DNA from: PoT sp049331405
Lineage (GTDB): Bacteria; Planctomycetota; Planctomycetia; Isosphaerales; Isosphaeraceae
Assembly (NCBI RefSeq): GCF_049331405.1
Contig: NZ_CP186274.1
Location: forward strand, 1,798,001 to 1,862,000
Direction: 5' to 3'
DNA: 64,000 nt
Shown here: in pieces, positions 1 to 8,686 of the stretch
Layout: the number at the start of each line of letters is the position of its first letter
Position numbering within the stretch: position 1 is the stretch's first letter
Position numbers and translations under genes: made by a program
Notes under the pieces: generated by a model
The model's input: only the letters and a program-made list of their open reading frames with translations
What the model was told of the DNA's origin: nothing
Databases searched by the model: none

Positions 1-85
1 AATCGGCACCTTCGCTCCCGGTCCGTCCCCGAACGAGGTACGACGGACCAGGGCTGGTGCAGGGATGGGATGAGGGTGACACCCG

Positions 86-1957
86 TCAATCCGCCCCCGG
101 TGCCGGCTCTCCCCAGAGGATTCGGGCCGAGAACACGGCGCCTTTCGCACCACGTCGGCGGGCGTCGTCATCCCAGATGCCCTCGGCGACGGTGACCCAC
201 GACTCGCGGTCGGTGATGCTCGACGCGCCGAAGTTCCCCAACTCGGCCCCGCGCTCGGGGACGAGCACCCGCTCGGTGGCGCGGATGACGCGGAGCCGCT
301 CGGGATCGACCTGGGCGATGAAGAGCGGTGCGCGGTGGCGAGGGATGTGGTCGTTGCCCGCGCCTCGGCGGGTGTAGACGAGGAAAAGGCCCTGCGCGTG
401 GGTCAGCCAGTGCTGCTGCGTGTTGTAGCTCCCCAGGTCCTCGCCGTCGTCGAACGTCCAGGCCTTCGCGGGGCGGAAGTGAAGGCCGTCGCCGCTTGAT
501 GTGACATACCCCTTGAGGTCGTTGCGGATCGTCAGGAAATATCGATCGCCGAGGCGCACGAGCGACGGCTCGTAGAACCCGCGCGCAACGTCCAGGGCGA
601 GGACGTCGCCGTGCTCGCGATACGTCAGCGCGTCGCCGTCGAAGGCGCAGCGGACGACCGTGACGCGGTAGGGGACGTCGGCCGACTTCGCGACGTAGAA
701 CGGCAGGAGCACCGAACCGTCGGGTTCGACGACGAACTGGGCGCAGGCGCTGCGGGCGAAGTTGAAGGACTCGTCGGCCGGCATCTCGACCCGCCGCCAG
801 GGCGTCCAGCGCCCCGACTTCGGGTCGAACACCGCGTAGGCCGTCTGGTTGGAGCGGGGCCGGTCCTCGAGCTGCTCCCCCTTTGAGCTGTAGCGGACCT
901 GGGCGCCCACGGCGAGCACCTTCCCCGAGCGCGGGTGCAACATGGGGGTGACGTCGGCGACCGCCACGTCCACCCCGCCCGGCTCATGGGTCCAATCCAG
1001 CTCGGCCACGGGGCGGGGGCCTGCCCAGGTCTTCCCCAGGTCGTTGCTGCTCAATAGGCTCATGCCCGAATAATGATCCGATGTCCTCAGGTGCTTCTGG
1101 AGCGTGATGAGGACCCCCGGGCTCGCGGGGTCGGCGCCCGGGATGGCCGTCGCCCTCGGGTGGTACCAGAGGAATTGACCGTCGTCGTGCTCGAGGATCG
1201 TCCTCAGCTCGGTCGTGAACCGGACGGGCGCGGGCGAGGGGCCGAGGCTGGTTCGGAGCACCGGCAGCAGGGTCTCGGCGAGCACTCGGTGACCCTTCGG
1301 ATCGGGATGGCAGCCATCGGTGGTCCAGGCGTGCAGGTCCTGGCCATTCGCGCGGGCCTCGGTCCATCGGGCGAAGTGGTCTACCAGCGGGACGCAGCAC
1401 TCGGCGGCGACCTCGCGGCATGCCTCCATGTAGGGGGCGAGGCGGACGTTAGGGGCTTCGCCGAGCCCGTTGGCCGAGGCCTTGTCGGACCAGCGCGGCT
1501 CGGTCATGAGGATCGGCTCGATGCCGCGGAGGAGCAGGCCCGCGACGATCGCCCGGAGGTTCGCCTTGTACTCCTCGCGCGAGATCCGGCTCGAGGACGC
1601 CCCCTGATCGACATAACTGTCGTTCGTCCCGTACATCACGGTCACGACCCGCGGCCGGAGTTCGCCCACGGCGTCGAGCCGTTTCAGGGCCTGGTCGGTC
1701 CGCTCGCCGCCGATGCCGAGGTTGACGACCTCGGCGTCGATCCCGTCGGCCCTCAGGGCACGCTCCGCCAGCGCCGCGAACGTCTCCTCGGGAAGGACGC
1801 CCGGCCGCACCCCCTTCGTGATCGAGTCCCCGAGGACAACCACGCGCACAGCCCGCGCCTCGGGAGCGTCGGCCGAGACGGTCGATGGCATGCCGATCAG
1901 TCCCAGGCCGACGAGCAGACACTTGAGGCCGATCGCCGATGTCGAGAAACGCGCCAT
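86..1957 (-). CDS. Secreted SGNH/GDSL hydrolase fused to a sialidase-like propeller
   Basis: A predicted exported two-domain enzyme of 623 residues. The signal peptide ends near residue 29. The N-terminal half has the SGNH blocks: GDS with Ser45, the GxG block near residue 83, GTND at 110-113, and Asp214/His217 in DGCH, so an esterase or deacetylase role is likely. The C-terminal half, from about residue 245, looks like a sialidase/glycosidase beta-propeller and carries one Asp-box (SNDLGKTW, 304-311). Together these suggest deacylation and binding or cleavage of an acylated glycan outside the cytoplasm, but the substrate is not visible. I chose the ATG at 1957 because it opens the signal peptide and has AGGAGG/GGAGG upstream. 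An in-frame ATG 51 bases earlier would add an Arg-rich leader. Confidence 0.85.
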   Translation of the reverse strand: MARFSTSAIGLKCLLVGLGLIGMPSTVSADAPEARAVRVVVLGDSITKGVRPGVLPEETFAALAERALRADGIDAEVVNLGIGGERTDQALKRLDAVGELRPRVVTVMYGTNDSYVDQGASSSRISREEYKANLRAIVAGLLLRGIEPILMTEPRWSDKASANGLGEAPNVRLAPYMEACREVAAECCVPLVDHFARWTEARANGQDLHAWTTDGCHPDPKGHRVLAETLLPVLRTSLGPSPAPVRFTTELRTILEHDDGQFLWYHPRATAIPGADPASPGVLITLQKHLRTSDHYSGMSLLSSNDLGKTWAGPRPVAELDWTHEPGGVDVAVADVTPMLHPRSGKVLAVGAQVRYSSKGEQLEDRPRSNQTAYAVFDPKSGRWTPWRRVEMPADESFNFARSACAQFVVEPDGSVLLPFYVAKSADVPYRVTVVRCAFDGDALTYREHGDVLALDVARGFYEPSLVRLGDRYFLTIRNDLKGYVTSSGDGLHFRPAKAWTFDDGEDLGSYNTQQHWLTHAQGLFLVYTRRGAGNDHIPRHRAPLFIAQVDPERLRVIRATERVLVPERGAELGNFGASSITDRESWVTVAEGIWDDDARRRGAKGAVFSARILWGEPAPGAD

Positions 1958-2008
1958 GGTTCGCCTCCGCCTCCTGCGTGCATTCGAGGTCCGCGATCCC
2001 AAACTCAT

Positions 2009-2342
2009 AGCCCGTCGACGTCCGTCGTCGCATCATGCGGGCCCGACTCGCGTATTGCGCCTGTGGATAGGTTAACTGGGATCGGCGATGGAATCGAGCG
2101 GCTCGAGACCGACGCCTGAAGGCGTGCGGCGGGAGTCCGCGTTGAATCCGGTGCAGGGTGTGGACTCGCATGCCGGATTGCACGAGATGCTTGCAATCAA
2201 GCGGCGTACAGGCTAAAGTCGTGTTGATGGTAGATACGGATTCCGGGGCGAGGGCGTCGACGACGGCAGCCCGCCTCGGATTTTCGCGTTCGAGCCGGCC
2301 TCGATCTCGGTGCGTTCGCGACCACTGGCTTCGGAGTCGTCG
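2009..2342. other. Intergenic region upstream of hxsA
   Basis: No credible gene. It separates the divergent SGNH hydrolase and hxsA, so promoters in both directions are expected. A candidate promoter for hxsA is listed separately. Confidence 0.6.
2191..2219 (+). promoter_or_regulatory. Candidate sigma-70-like promoter of the hxs operon
   Basis: TTGCAA at 2191-2196 and TAAAGT at 2214-2219 are separated by exactly 17 bases. Each matches the sigma-70 consensus at 4 of 6 positions. This would give a 5' leader of about 115 bases before hxsA. It is a pattern match only; planctomycete promoters are poorly characterised. Confidence 0.3.
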
Positions 2343-3170
2343 ATGGGTGAAGACGGGCGCCAGAAAGGACGACTCGCCAGGCTCGCGCTGAGGGTGGGGA
2401 CCGTCGCGGGCGCGGCGGCGGCACTGCTCGCGGAGAACGCGGCGGCCGGGCAGGGGGGCGATGGGACGCCGCTTCCGGCGGCTCGGCCCGAGCCGATTGC
2501 AGGCGTCGCCAGGCCGGTCGAGGCCTCGGAGTCGCAAACCCCGCCGCCGCTGGTGCTCAGGCCGAGCCGGCTCGGGGCCAGGCTGATCCTGACCGGGCAC
2601 AGGTCGCATCGGTCGCATTCCTCGCACTCGTCTCACGTCTCGGGGTCGTCCAGTTACTCGAGGCATTCCTCGCACACGTCGCACGTGTCGGGGGCGTCCA
2701 ATTTCTCGACGCACCAGTCGCACTCGTCGCACTATTCCAGCTCGACGAGGTCGTTTGGCTCCGGCTCCTCGTCGACCTCCACGGCGCCTTCGATCGCCCC
2801 GTCGGCCCCGGCCTTCCGCCCGCCCGCGAGGCCCGTCGGCCCGCCGGCCGATGGGGACGCGATGAACCCGGCGCCCGCGATGGACCCGGGCGCGGCCGAG
2901 GCGAACGTCGCCGCGCCCGCCCCGGCCGAGGCGGCCAGGCCGGCCATCGACCTCAATGACCCGAAGAACCGCTTCCAACTGATCACCGTCAGCCGCGTCA
3001 ACGGCGTGCAGAAGGCCTTCATCAAGGACCTCCTCCGCGACTACCGCAAGCTGATGAGGGTCGGCGAGACCATCGGCGACTGCAAGCTCACCTCGATCTC
3101 GAAGGACGGGCAGTGGGTCCGCATGAAGCCGCCGAAGGGCGACTACTTCACCGTCGAGCGGACGTACTGA
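2343..3170 (+). CDS. hxsA: His-Xaa-Ser repeat protein HxsA
   Basis: The presumed substrate of the Hxs radical SAM system, 275 residues. From N to C there is an Arg-rich start and a hydrophobic signal or anchor (about 10-36), then a Pro/Ala linker. Next comes a His/Ser block (about 86-132) with eleven His-Xaa-Ser triplets in three runs of five, three and three, separated by short Ser-rich pieces containing Tyr or Phe. A Ser/Pro/Ala-rich linker follows, then a conserved C-terminal domain (about 205-275). The downstream genes hxsD, hxsB and hxsC on the same strand identify the system. The ATG at 2343 is preferred because it brings the basic N-terminus directly before the hydrophobic segment; an ATG at 2310 would add 11 residues. 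In this family the repeats are thought to be modified; the product is unknown here. Confidence 0.85.
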   Translation: MGEDGRQKGRLARLALRVGTVAGAAAALLAENAAAGQGGDGTPLPAARPEPIAGVARPVEASESQTPPPLVLRPSRLGARLILTGHRSHRSHSSHSSHVSGSSSYSRHSSHTSHVSGASNFSTHQSHSSHYSSSTRSFGSGSSSTSTAPSIAPSAPAFRPPARPVGPPADGDAMNPAPAMDPGAAEANVAAPAPAEAARPAIDLNDPKNRFQLITVSRVNGVQKAFIKDLLRDYRKLMRVGETIGDCKLTSISKDGQWVRMKPPKGDYFTVERTY

Positions 3171-3254
3171 CGACGCGGGCCGCGCCCGGAGCCGGGGCCG
3201 GCAGGCCGCACGACCCGGATGCCATCCCGCCTTTACTGATCCTCAGGGTTTCAT

Positions 3255-3614
3255 ATGAGCATGCCCGACGTCACCGTCATCGTCGACCCGCGCATCCATC
3301 GGCTGTCGGCCGTGAAGAAGGCGGCCTACCGGGTCGGCGACCGCTGCTTCGTGAAGCTCGAGGCCCTCGCCGACGGCGGCATGCGCGTCGGCCTGACGGC
3401 GAAGTCGAGAGACTTCGACCCCGCCGCACTCGAGGGGGACTTCCTCAACGAGCTGCTCGACCAGGACCTCCGCGAGGCGATTGCCGAGGAGACCCAGGGC
3501 GTCCGCAACCTCCTGATGGCCCAGGCCTTCTCCGGCCTCGCCGGCGAGGCGGACACCGCCGACTTCCGCGACGACCCGCTCGACATCGGCCGGTCGCAAG
3601 GCCCCGTCCGCTGA
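3255..3614 (+). CDS. hxsD: His-Xaa-Ser system protein HxsD
   Basis: A small soluble accessory protein of 119 residues, matching the HxsD family in length and conserved text: an N-terminal strand VTVIVDPRIH, then AAYRVGDRCFVKLE, then GDFLNELLDQDLREAI and a helix ending in NLLMAQAF. Its role is not established. Its constant presence with HxsB and HxsC suggests it delivers or recognises the HxsA precursor, which is inference. It starts 84 bases after hxsA and ends 39 bases before hxsB, consistent with one transcript. A weak CAGGG lies before the ATG. Confidence 0.85.
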   Translation: MSMPDVTVIVDPRIHRLSAVKKAAYRVGDRCFVKLEALADGGMRVGLTAKSRDFDPAALEGDFLNELLDQDLREAIAEETQGVRNLLMAQAFSGLAGEADTADFRDDPLDIGRSQGPVR

Positions 3615-3653
3615 CCCCCAGACACCCGTCCCGCGACCCCTGGACCCGACCCC

Positions 3654-5126
3654 TTGCAGCTCCCCGTCCTCAACGACCGCTTTCGAAGCCCCGACCACTT
3701 CCGCGCCCGGGCGGGGCGGACGTATGCCCTGCTGCCGATGCGCCTCGTCGCACTCGACGCCGACCGATACGTCCTGACCAACTTCGCGGGGGAGTACGTC
3801 GTCCTGCCCAAGGAGACTGCCGCGAAGTTCGTCCGCCACGAGCTGGACGTCGACTCGGACGCCTTCCAGGACCTCGCGGCGCGGCACTTCGCGATGGCGG
3901 GCGACTCCGACGTGGCGCTCGACCTGCTCGCGGTGAAGTACCGCACCAAGCAATCGCTGCTGGCGAACTTCACGTCGCTGTTCATGTTCGTGGTCTCGCT
4001 GCGGTGCGACCATAGCTGCCCCTACTGCCAGGTCTCGCGGCAGTCGCTCGACCGCCAGGCGTACGACATGACCCCCGAGGCGGCCGACCGCGCCATCGAC
4101 TTCCTCTTCCAGAGCCCCGCGCCCGCCATCAAGGTCGAGTTCCAGGGGGGCGAGTCGCTCCTGAACTTCCCCCTGATAAGCCGGGTCGTGGAAGGGGTCG
4201 AGGCCAGGAATCGGGCCGAGGGCCGCGACATCCAGTTCGTCATCGCCACGAACCTCTCGCCGATCACCGACGAGATGCTCGAATACTGCCGGGAGCACGG
4301 CATCTTCCTCTCCACGAGCCTCGACGGCCCCAAAGCCCTCCACAACCAGAACCGGCCGAGGCCCGGCGGCGATAGCCACGAGCTCGCCGAGAGCGGGATC
4401 CACCGCGCCCGCGAATTCCTCGGCCACGACGGCGTCGCAGCCCTGATGACGACGACCGCCGCGAGCCTCGCCTATCCCAAGGAGATCGTCGACGAGTACG
4501 TCCGGCTCGGCTTCTCCAGCATCTTCCTCCGCCCTCTGAGCCCTTACGGGTTCGCGGTGAAGACGGGGCTCGTCCGCAAGTACACCGTCGACGAGTGGCT
4601 CGCCTTCTATCGCACGACCCTCGACTACATCATCGAGCTTAACCATCGCGGCGTCCCCTTCCGCGAGGAATATTCGAGCCTGATCCTCCGCAAGATGCTC
4701 ACCCCCTATCCGGCCGCGTATGTCGACCTGCAGTCGCCGGCGGGCATCGGCATCTCGGGGCTGATCTTCAATTATGACGGCGACATCTATGCCTCCGACG
4801 AGGCCAGGATGCTCGCCGAGACCGGCGACCGCCGCTTCCGGCTCGGGAACCTGATGACGGACAGCTTCGACGACGTGATGCTCTCCGACACGCTCCTGGA
4901 CGTCCTCTCCGGGACGATGACCGAGGGGATGCCGATGTGCGTCGACTGCGGCTTCCAGCCCTACTGCGGCAGCGACCCCGTCTACCACCACGCGACCCAG
5001 GGGGACGCCGTCGGGTTCAAGCCGTCGAGCGGCTTCTGCCGCAAGAATATGGGCGTCATGCGACACCTGATCCGCCTCATCGAGGACGACGGGCGCGCGG
5101 CCGCGGTCCTCAAGGCCTGGATCTGA
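3654..5126 (+). CDS. hxsB: His-Xaa-Ser system radical SAM maturase HxsB
   Basis: A radical SAM enzyme of 490 residues. The Cx3Cx2C motif (Cys118, Cys122, Cys125 in CDHSCPYC) binds the 4Fe-4S cluster, and GGE at 165-167 contacts SAM. A SPASM-type C-terminal region has Cys429, Cys432, Cys438 and Cys462 for auxiliary clusters, as in peptide-modifying maturases. The N-terminal ~100 residues (YALLPMRLVALDADRYVLTN) are typical of HxsB. It presumably modifies the His-Xaa-Ser repeats of HxsA with HxsC. The start is uncertain: I accept TTG at 3654 because the conserved N-terminus begins soon after it, but no clear ribosome binding site is visible. The next in-frame ATG is at 3738. hxsC starts 28 bases downstream. 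Confidence 0.85.
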   Translation: MQLPVLNDRFRSPDHFRARAGRTYALLPMRLVALDADRYVLTNFAGEYVVLPKETAAKFVRHELDVDSDAFQDLAARHFAMAGDSDVALDLLAVKYRTKQSLLANFTSLFMFVVSLRCDHSCPYCQVSRQSLDRQAYDMTPEAADRAIDFLFQSPAPAIKVEFQGGESLLNFPLISRVVEGVEARNRAEGRDIQFVIATNLSPITDEMLEYCREHGIFLSTSLDGPKALHNQNRPRPGGDSHELAESGIHRAREFLGHDGVAALMTTTAASLAYPKEIVDEYVRLGFSSIFLRPLSPYGFAVKTGLVRKYTVDEWLAFYRTTLDYIIELNHRGVPFREEYSSLILRKMLTPYPAAYVDLQSPAGIGISGLIFNYDGDIYASDEARMLAETGDRRFRLGNLMTDSFDDVMLSDTLLDVLSGTMTEGMPMCVDCGFQPYCGSDPVYHHATQGDAVGFKPSSGFCRKNMGVMRHLIRLIEDDGRAAAVLKAWI

Positions 5127-5154
5127 CCAGGAAGGGAAGAGGGACGCCCGACCG

Positions 5155-6315
5155 ATGATCAAGCTCCACGCCCGACTCCCCCGCCGCATCGACGCCGAGC
5201 CCTTCGTCGCCAGGGTCTCGCGCGGCGACTCGGGCCGCCCGCCGGATCCGAGCCGCGAGGTCCACTTCATCGATGAGGGAGGCCGCGCGAAACCCGGTTA
5301 CCTCGGCCATCTCCACGCCGAGGGCTCCGAGCCCCCCACGCCCGACGCCTGGGCGATCCCGGGGCCCTTGCAATACCTCGACGACGGCGACATCATCCGG
5401 ATCAGCCCCCGCTCGGGGGACCTCTGGGTCATGTACCGGCGCAACGCCAACAGCAACGCCATGCTGCTGACCGAGCGCTGCAATAGCTATTGCGTGATGT
5501 GCTCGCAGCCCCCCAAGGCGGCCCTCGACGACCACCTCGTCGACGCCTATCTCGAGGCGATCCCCCTGATGTCCCCCGAGACGAGGGAGCTGGGGATCAC
5601 CGGCGGCGAGCCGACCCTGCTGGGCGACGGCCTGCTCGAGATCCTCCGCTCCTGCCGCGATTGGCTGCCCGACACCTCGGTGCACATGCTCTCGAACGGG
5701 CGGCTGTTCAACTACCTCTCGCTCGCGCGCGAGGTCGCCGCGATCGGGCATCCCGACCTGATGATCGGCATCCCGCTCTATTCCGACGTCCCCCACCGGC
5801 ACGACCTCGTGGTGCAGGCCGAGGGGGCGTTCGACCAGACGATCCGGGGGATCATGAACCTCGGGCGCTGCGGGGTCCCGGTCGAGATCCGGGTCGTCTT
5901 GCACCGGCAGACCGTCGACCGCCTGCCGCAGCTCGCCCGGTTCATCGCCCGCAATCTCCCGTTCGTGGATCACGTCGCGCTGATGGGCCTGGAGATGATG
6001 GGCTTCGTGAAGATGAATCTGGAGGCCCTCTGGGTCGACCCCGTCGACTACCAGCCCCAACTCGTCGAGGCAGCTTCGCATCTCCAGCGAAACGGGATGC
6101 ACGTGTCGATATACAACCACCAGCTCTGCGTGCTCGACCGGGTCCTCTGGCCGATCGCCCGCAAGAGCATCTCCGACTGGAAGAACGAGTACCTCGAGGA
6201 GTGCGGCCGTTGCGCCTTTCGCGACGACTGCGGCGGCTTCTTCGCCTCGTCGACGCTGCGCCGCTCGGCCCACATCCGTCCTTTCGCCGAAGCCCCGACC
6301 CTCATCAACCCTTGA
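5155..6315 (+). CDS. hxsC: His-Xaa-Ser system radical SAM maturase HxsC
   Basis: The second radical SAM enzyme of the system, 386 residues. Cys109, Cys113 and Cys116 (ERCNSYCVMC) form the SAM-cluster motif and GGEPT lies at 150-154. A short C-terminal cysteine set, Cys350, Cys353 and Cys359 (CGRCAFRDDC), could hold a further Fe-S cluster. Residues 1-100 precede the barrel and are characteristic of HxsC. GGGAAGAGGG lies upstream of the ATG. Two different radical SAM enzymes in one operon suggest two chemical steps or a heteromeric maturase on HxsA; which one applies cannot be read from sequence. The DUF350 gene follows after 14 bases. Confidence 0.85.
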   Translation: MIKLHARLPRRIDAEPFVARVSRGDSGRPPDPSREVHFIDEGGRAKPGYLGHLHAEGSEPPTPDAWAIPGPLQYLDDGDIIRISPRSGDLWVMYRRNANSNAMLLTERCNSYCVMCSQPPKAALDDHLVDAYLEAIPLMSPETRELGITGGEPTLLGDGLLEILRSCRDWLPDTSVHMLSNGRLFNYLSLAREVAAIGHPDLMIGIPLYSDVPHRHDLVVQAEGAFDQTIRGIMNLGRCGVPVEIRVVLHRQTVDRLPQLARFIARNLPFVDHVALMGLEMMGFVKMNLEALWVDPVDYQPQLVEAASHLQRNGMHVSIYNHQLCVLDRVLWPIARKSISDWKNEYLEECGRCAFRDDCGGFFASSTLRRSAHIRPFAEAPTLINP

Positions 6316-6329
6316 GAGTGACTTCCCCC

Positions 6330-6533
6330 ATGTGGATGAACCTCGCCTTCTCGGCCCTGTACGGCACGCTCGGAGTCCTGCTGAGCGCCTTCGGCTACAA
6401 GCTCTTCGACCTGATCGAGACCAAGGTGGATTTCGCCGAGGAGATCCGCAAGGGCAACATGGCCGTGGCGGTCGTCGTCGGGGCCTTCCTCATCGGCATC
6501 TGCTACATCATCGGCCGCACCGTCGGCGGCTGA
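6330..6533 (+). CDS. Small DUF350-family membrane protein of the hxs operon
   Basis: A 67-residue protein with two predicted membrane helices (about 3-25 and 43-62) around a short charged loop, EKxDFAEEIRKGN-like in character, matching the DUF350 family. It begins 14 bases after the hxsC stop on the same strand and precedes a strong hairpin, so it is probably the last gene of the hxs operon. DUF350 proteins are small inner-membrane proteins of unknown function. A role in anchoring or exporting HxsA is inferred from position only. Confidence 0.75.
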   Translation: MWMNLAFSALYGTLGVLLSAFGYKLFDLIETKVDFAEEIRKGNMAVAVVVGAFLIGICYIIGRTVGG

Positions 6534-6662
6534 GCCCGCCTGGCGGGATTCGAGCCGAGGCGCCGATCCTCGCCCCGATCGCCCCGAGGCCTGCCGACGA
6601 GCATTCTCGACGGGCTTCCGCCCGTGGGCCCGATGCCGCGAAGGCGAGCGGAGTGATGGGCG

Positions 6663-6695
6663 CCCCGGCCCGGCCAGAGAAGGGCCGGGCCGGGG
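6663..6695 (+). terminator. Strong GC hairpin ending the hxs operon
   Basis: CCCCGGCCCGGCC (6663-6675) pairs perfectly with GGCCGGGCCGGGG (6683-6695) across a 7-base loop, 130 bases after the DUF350 stop. Only a short TTT follows, so termination may be by hairpin alone or Rho-assisted. Confidence 0.6.
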
Positions 6696-8017
6696 TGCAG
6701 TTTCCCCGACACGGTCGTCAGGGTAAAGATGGAGGCATACCTGGCGAGTCACCTCGAGCGGCAACCCGACAGGTATTCCTAGGACAAGATTTCGGACACG
6801 TCAAGGCGATTCAGAATTTGTCATGAATGTTGCAACTCAAACCGTTTCGATCTGATGAATAATTGGCCACCGTCGTCGCGGACCTCGCCATACTTACCGC
6901 ACTTCCGTCGCTAATCATTCGTGCTGCGACGGAGTCTCAGGATCATCGTCAGGCTTGCGACGCCACTCCCTTCGCGCCGATCCGGAGCGTCCGAATCTTA
7001 TTGTTACCGTCGCCATGCAGGGACTATCGATTTTGTCGACGCGAGCCTCGGTTCGTCCTCCCGGCCGAATCGATGTAGCCCCGTGAACGAGGGCACCGGC
7101 CTCGAGCGTAGCCGGCCTGGGCGGTGATCCGCCTTTGCGGACCCAACCCAACTCGTGCGGAGACCTCACGCCTCCGGGGCTGAGGGTGTTGCAGATGACC
7201 GGCTTCCGTACATCCAGATTCCGCATGTCGAACGCCTGAGCATTTCCCGGCGCCGTCGAATAAGTTGACCATCGCCATAGTTAACATATCGACCATCATG
7301 GTCTGATCCTCGCCTCGTGCAATAGGGACGGCTTTCACGGTGACTGGAGGAGCCAGTGTGATAACACGGCTAGTGAATGTATACGGGCTCGGAACGATCG
7401 TTAGGCGTTAGACGGTCGAGGTTTCGCGGCATCTGGGTGTCGAGGGTTCCTCGAACTCGGGCTTCGAGGACCGGGCCGGGATGGATCACATCCGCGAACT
7501 CGTCAAAGCGATCGGGCGTCACTCGCCTCAGGCGACAAGGGTGGCAGCCGTCGGAACATCCGACTCGCAAAGCGACGCGTTGTCGACTGCTCTCTTTCCG
7601 GCGGTCACACCCTTCCCGGATCGCCCCGATCGTCACAATCGCGGCCGCCCGATGAGGGAGGCCCGTCCCCATCGAAGTACCGTGGCGCAACGGGAGGTGA
7701 GACCCGCCCGAATGATACCTCCGCCCGAACCAATCGCGGAGGAGTTCGTGCATACGGAGGAGATGGGGCAAATGGCCGTTGAAATTGAATCATAAAATTA
7801 AAAAATATTAATGTTCGAATTTATTGGGTGCTATTGATGCTGCTCTTTCCGTTTGTGATTCGATCGAGTAATGCAGGAAGTTGCGAAGCGTTTCATGGAC
7901 CCCTCGGCAGGGGCGAACTGGAGCTTTTCTGAGCGTGCGGCACTATCGCGACGATAAGGGGGGCGGTAGTGTCGTCGAGGTTGCGTTGACGGTTTGAGAG
8001 ACGCCGGAGTTCGAGGC
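6696..8017. other. Gene-poor intergenic region with a degenerate repeat
   Basis: No reading frame here gives a convincing protein on either strand. It contains one diverged copy of the dispersed hairpin repeat (about 7624-7704) and an AT-rich pocket at about 7790-7820, unlike the surrounding GC-rich DNA. It may be decayed sequence. Confidence 0.5.
7624..7704 (+). repeat. Diverged copy of the dispersed hairpin repeat
   Basis: It shares with the copy at 29470-29590 the order: interrupted CGAT/AATCG hairpin, CGGCCGCCC, CCCATCGAAGT, and a GGGAGG-type end. It has many substitutions and looks old. Confidence 0.45.
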
Positions 8018-8686
8018 ATGCCGATGATGGATCGCAAGGATTGGCAAGACCTGGTCGAGCAACTACGTGGCCGCGATTTCGAGGCTGATTCTTTCGAGGA
8101 ACAGGCACCACTTCAGCAGGTCGAGTTCGATGCGGGCATGTCCGATGGCGAGATCGTCGCGGCCGAACGCAGATTCGGTTTCCGATTCCCGCCCGACCTC
8201 CGCGATTTCCTCCAGACGGCGCTCCCGAAGGGGCCTGAATTCCCCGACTGGCGGTCGGGAGATGAGGCCGCGCTTCGAGAATGGCTCGACATCCCGCGAT
8301 CCGGCGTCCTGTTCGACATCGAGCGAAACGGGTTCTGGTTGGACGAGTGGGGCCCGCGTCCCGCCACGATGGCCGAGGCACTTCGACGGGGCGAGGAAAT
8401 CGTGCTGGCCGCCCCGAAACTGATCCCGATCTTCGCCCACCGCATGATGCCGGAGGAACCGCAGGAATCCGGGAACCCGGTCTTCTCCGTCCACCAGACG
8501 GATATCATCCATTACGGCTTCGACCTGGCCGACTACCTCCGCCACGAGTTCGACCTGCCCGGCCGCGAGGAGTGGCCCGACCGAGTGCGGCCGATCCGTT
8601 TCTGGGATATCGAGCGGTTCCAGGCCGTGCGCTGGGGGGCTGACGGCATTTACGACCTCGACGACAGCGAAGAGGAACTCCCCTGA
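8018..8686 (+). CDS. SMI1/KNR4 (SUKH) family protein
   Basis: A cytoplasmic protein of 222 residues with the SUKH core. A helix starts at MSDGEIVAAERRFGFRFPPD (about 41-60), followed by DLRDFLQTALPKGPEFPDWR and later FSVHQTDIIHYGFDLADYL. SUKH proteins are often immunity proteins against contact-dependent or polymorphic toxins, but stand-alone copies without a toxin are common, and no toxin gene lies next to this one. The ATG at 8018 has CGGAG 9 bases upstream; an in-frame TTG at 7994 is a weaker alternative. Confidence 0.75.
   Translation: MPMMDRKDWQDLVEQLRGRDFEADSFEEQAPLQQVEFDAGMSDGEIVAAERRFGFRFPPDLRDFLQTALPKGPEFPDWRSGDEAALREWLDIPRSGVLFDIERNGFWLDEWGPRPATMAEALRRGEEIVLAAPKLIPIFAHRMMPEEPQESGNPVFSVHQTDIIHYGFDLADYLRHEFDLPGREEWPDRVRPIRFWDIERFQAVRWGADGIYDLDDSEEELP

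Noticed and set aside
3243..5270. A 675-codon minus-strand frame over hxsD and hxsB
   Set aside because: It is antisense to genes with clear family motifs.
6863..7771. Short open frames in the 6.7-8.0 kb gap
   Set aside because: They are mutually overlapping, lack ribosome binding sites and show no protein-like hydrophobic or motif pattern.
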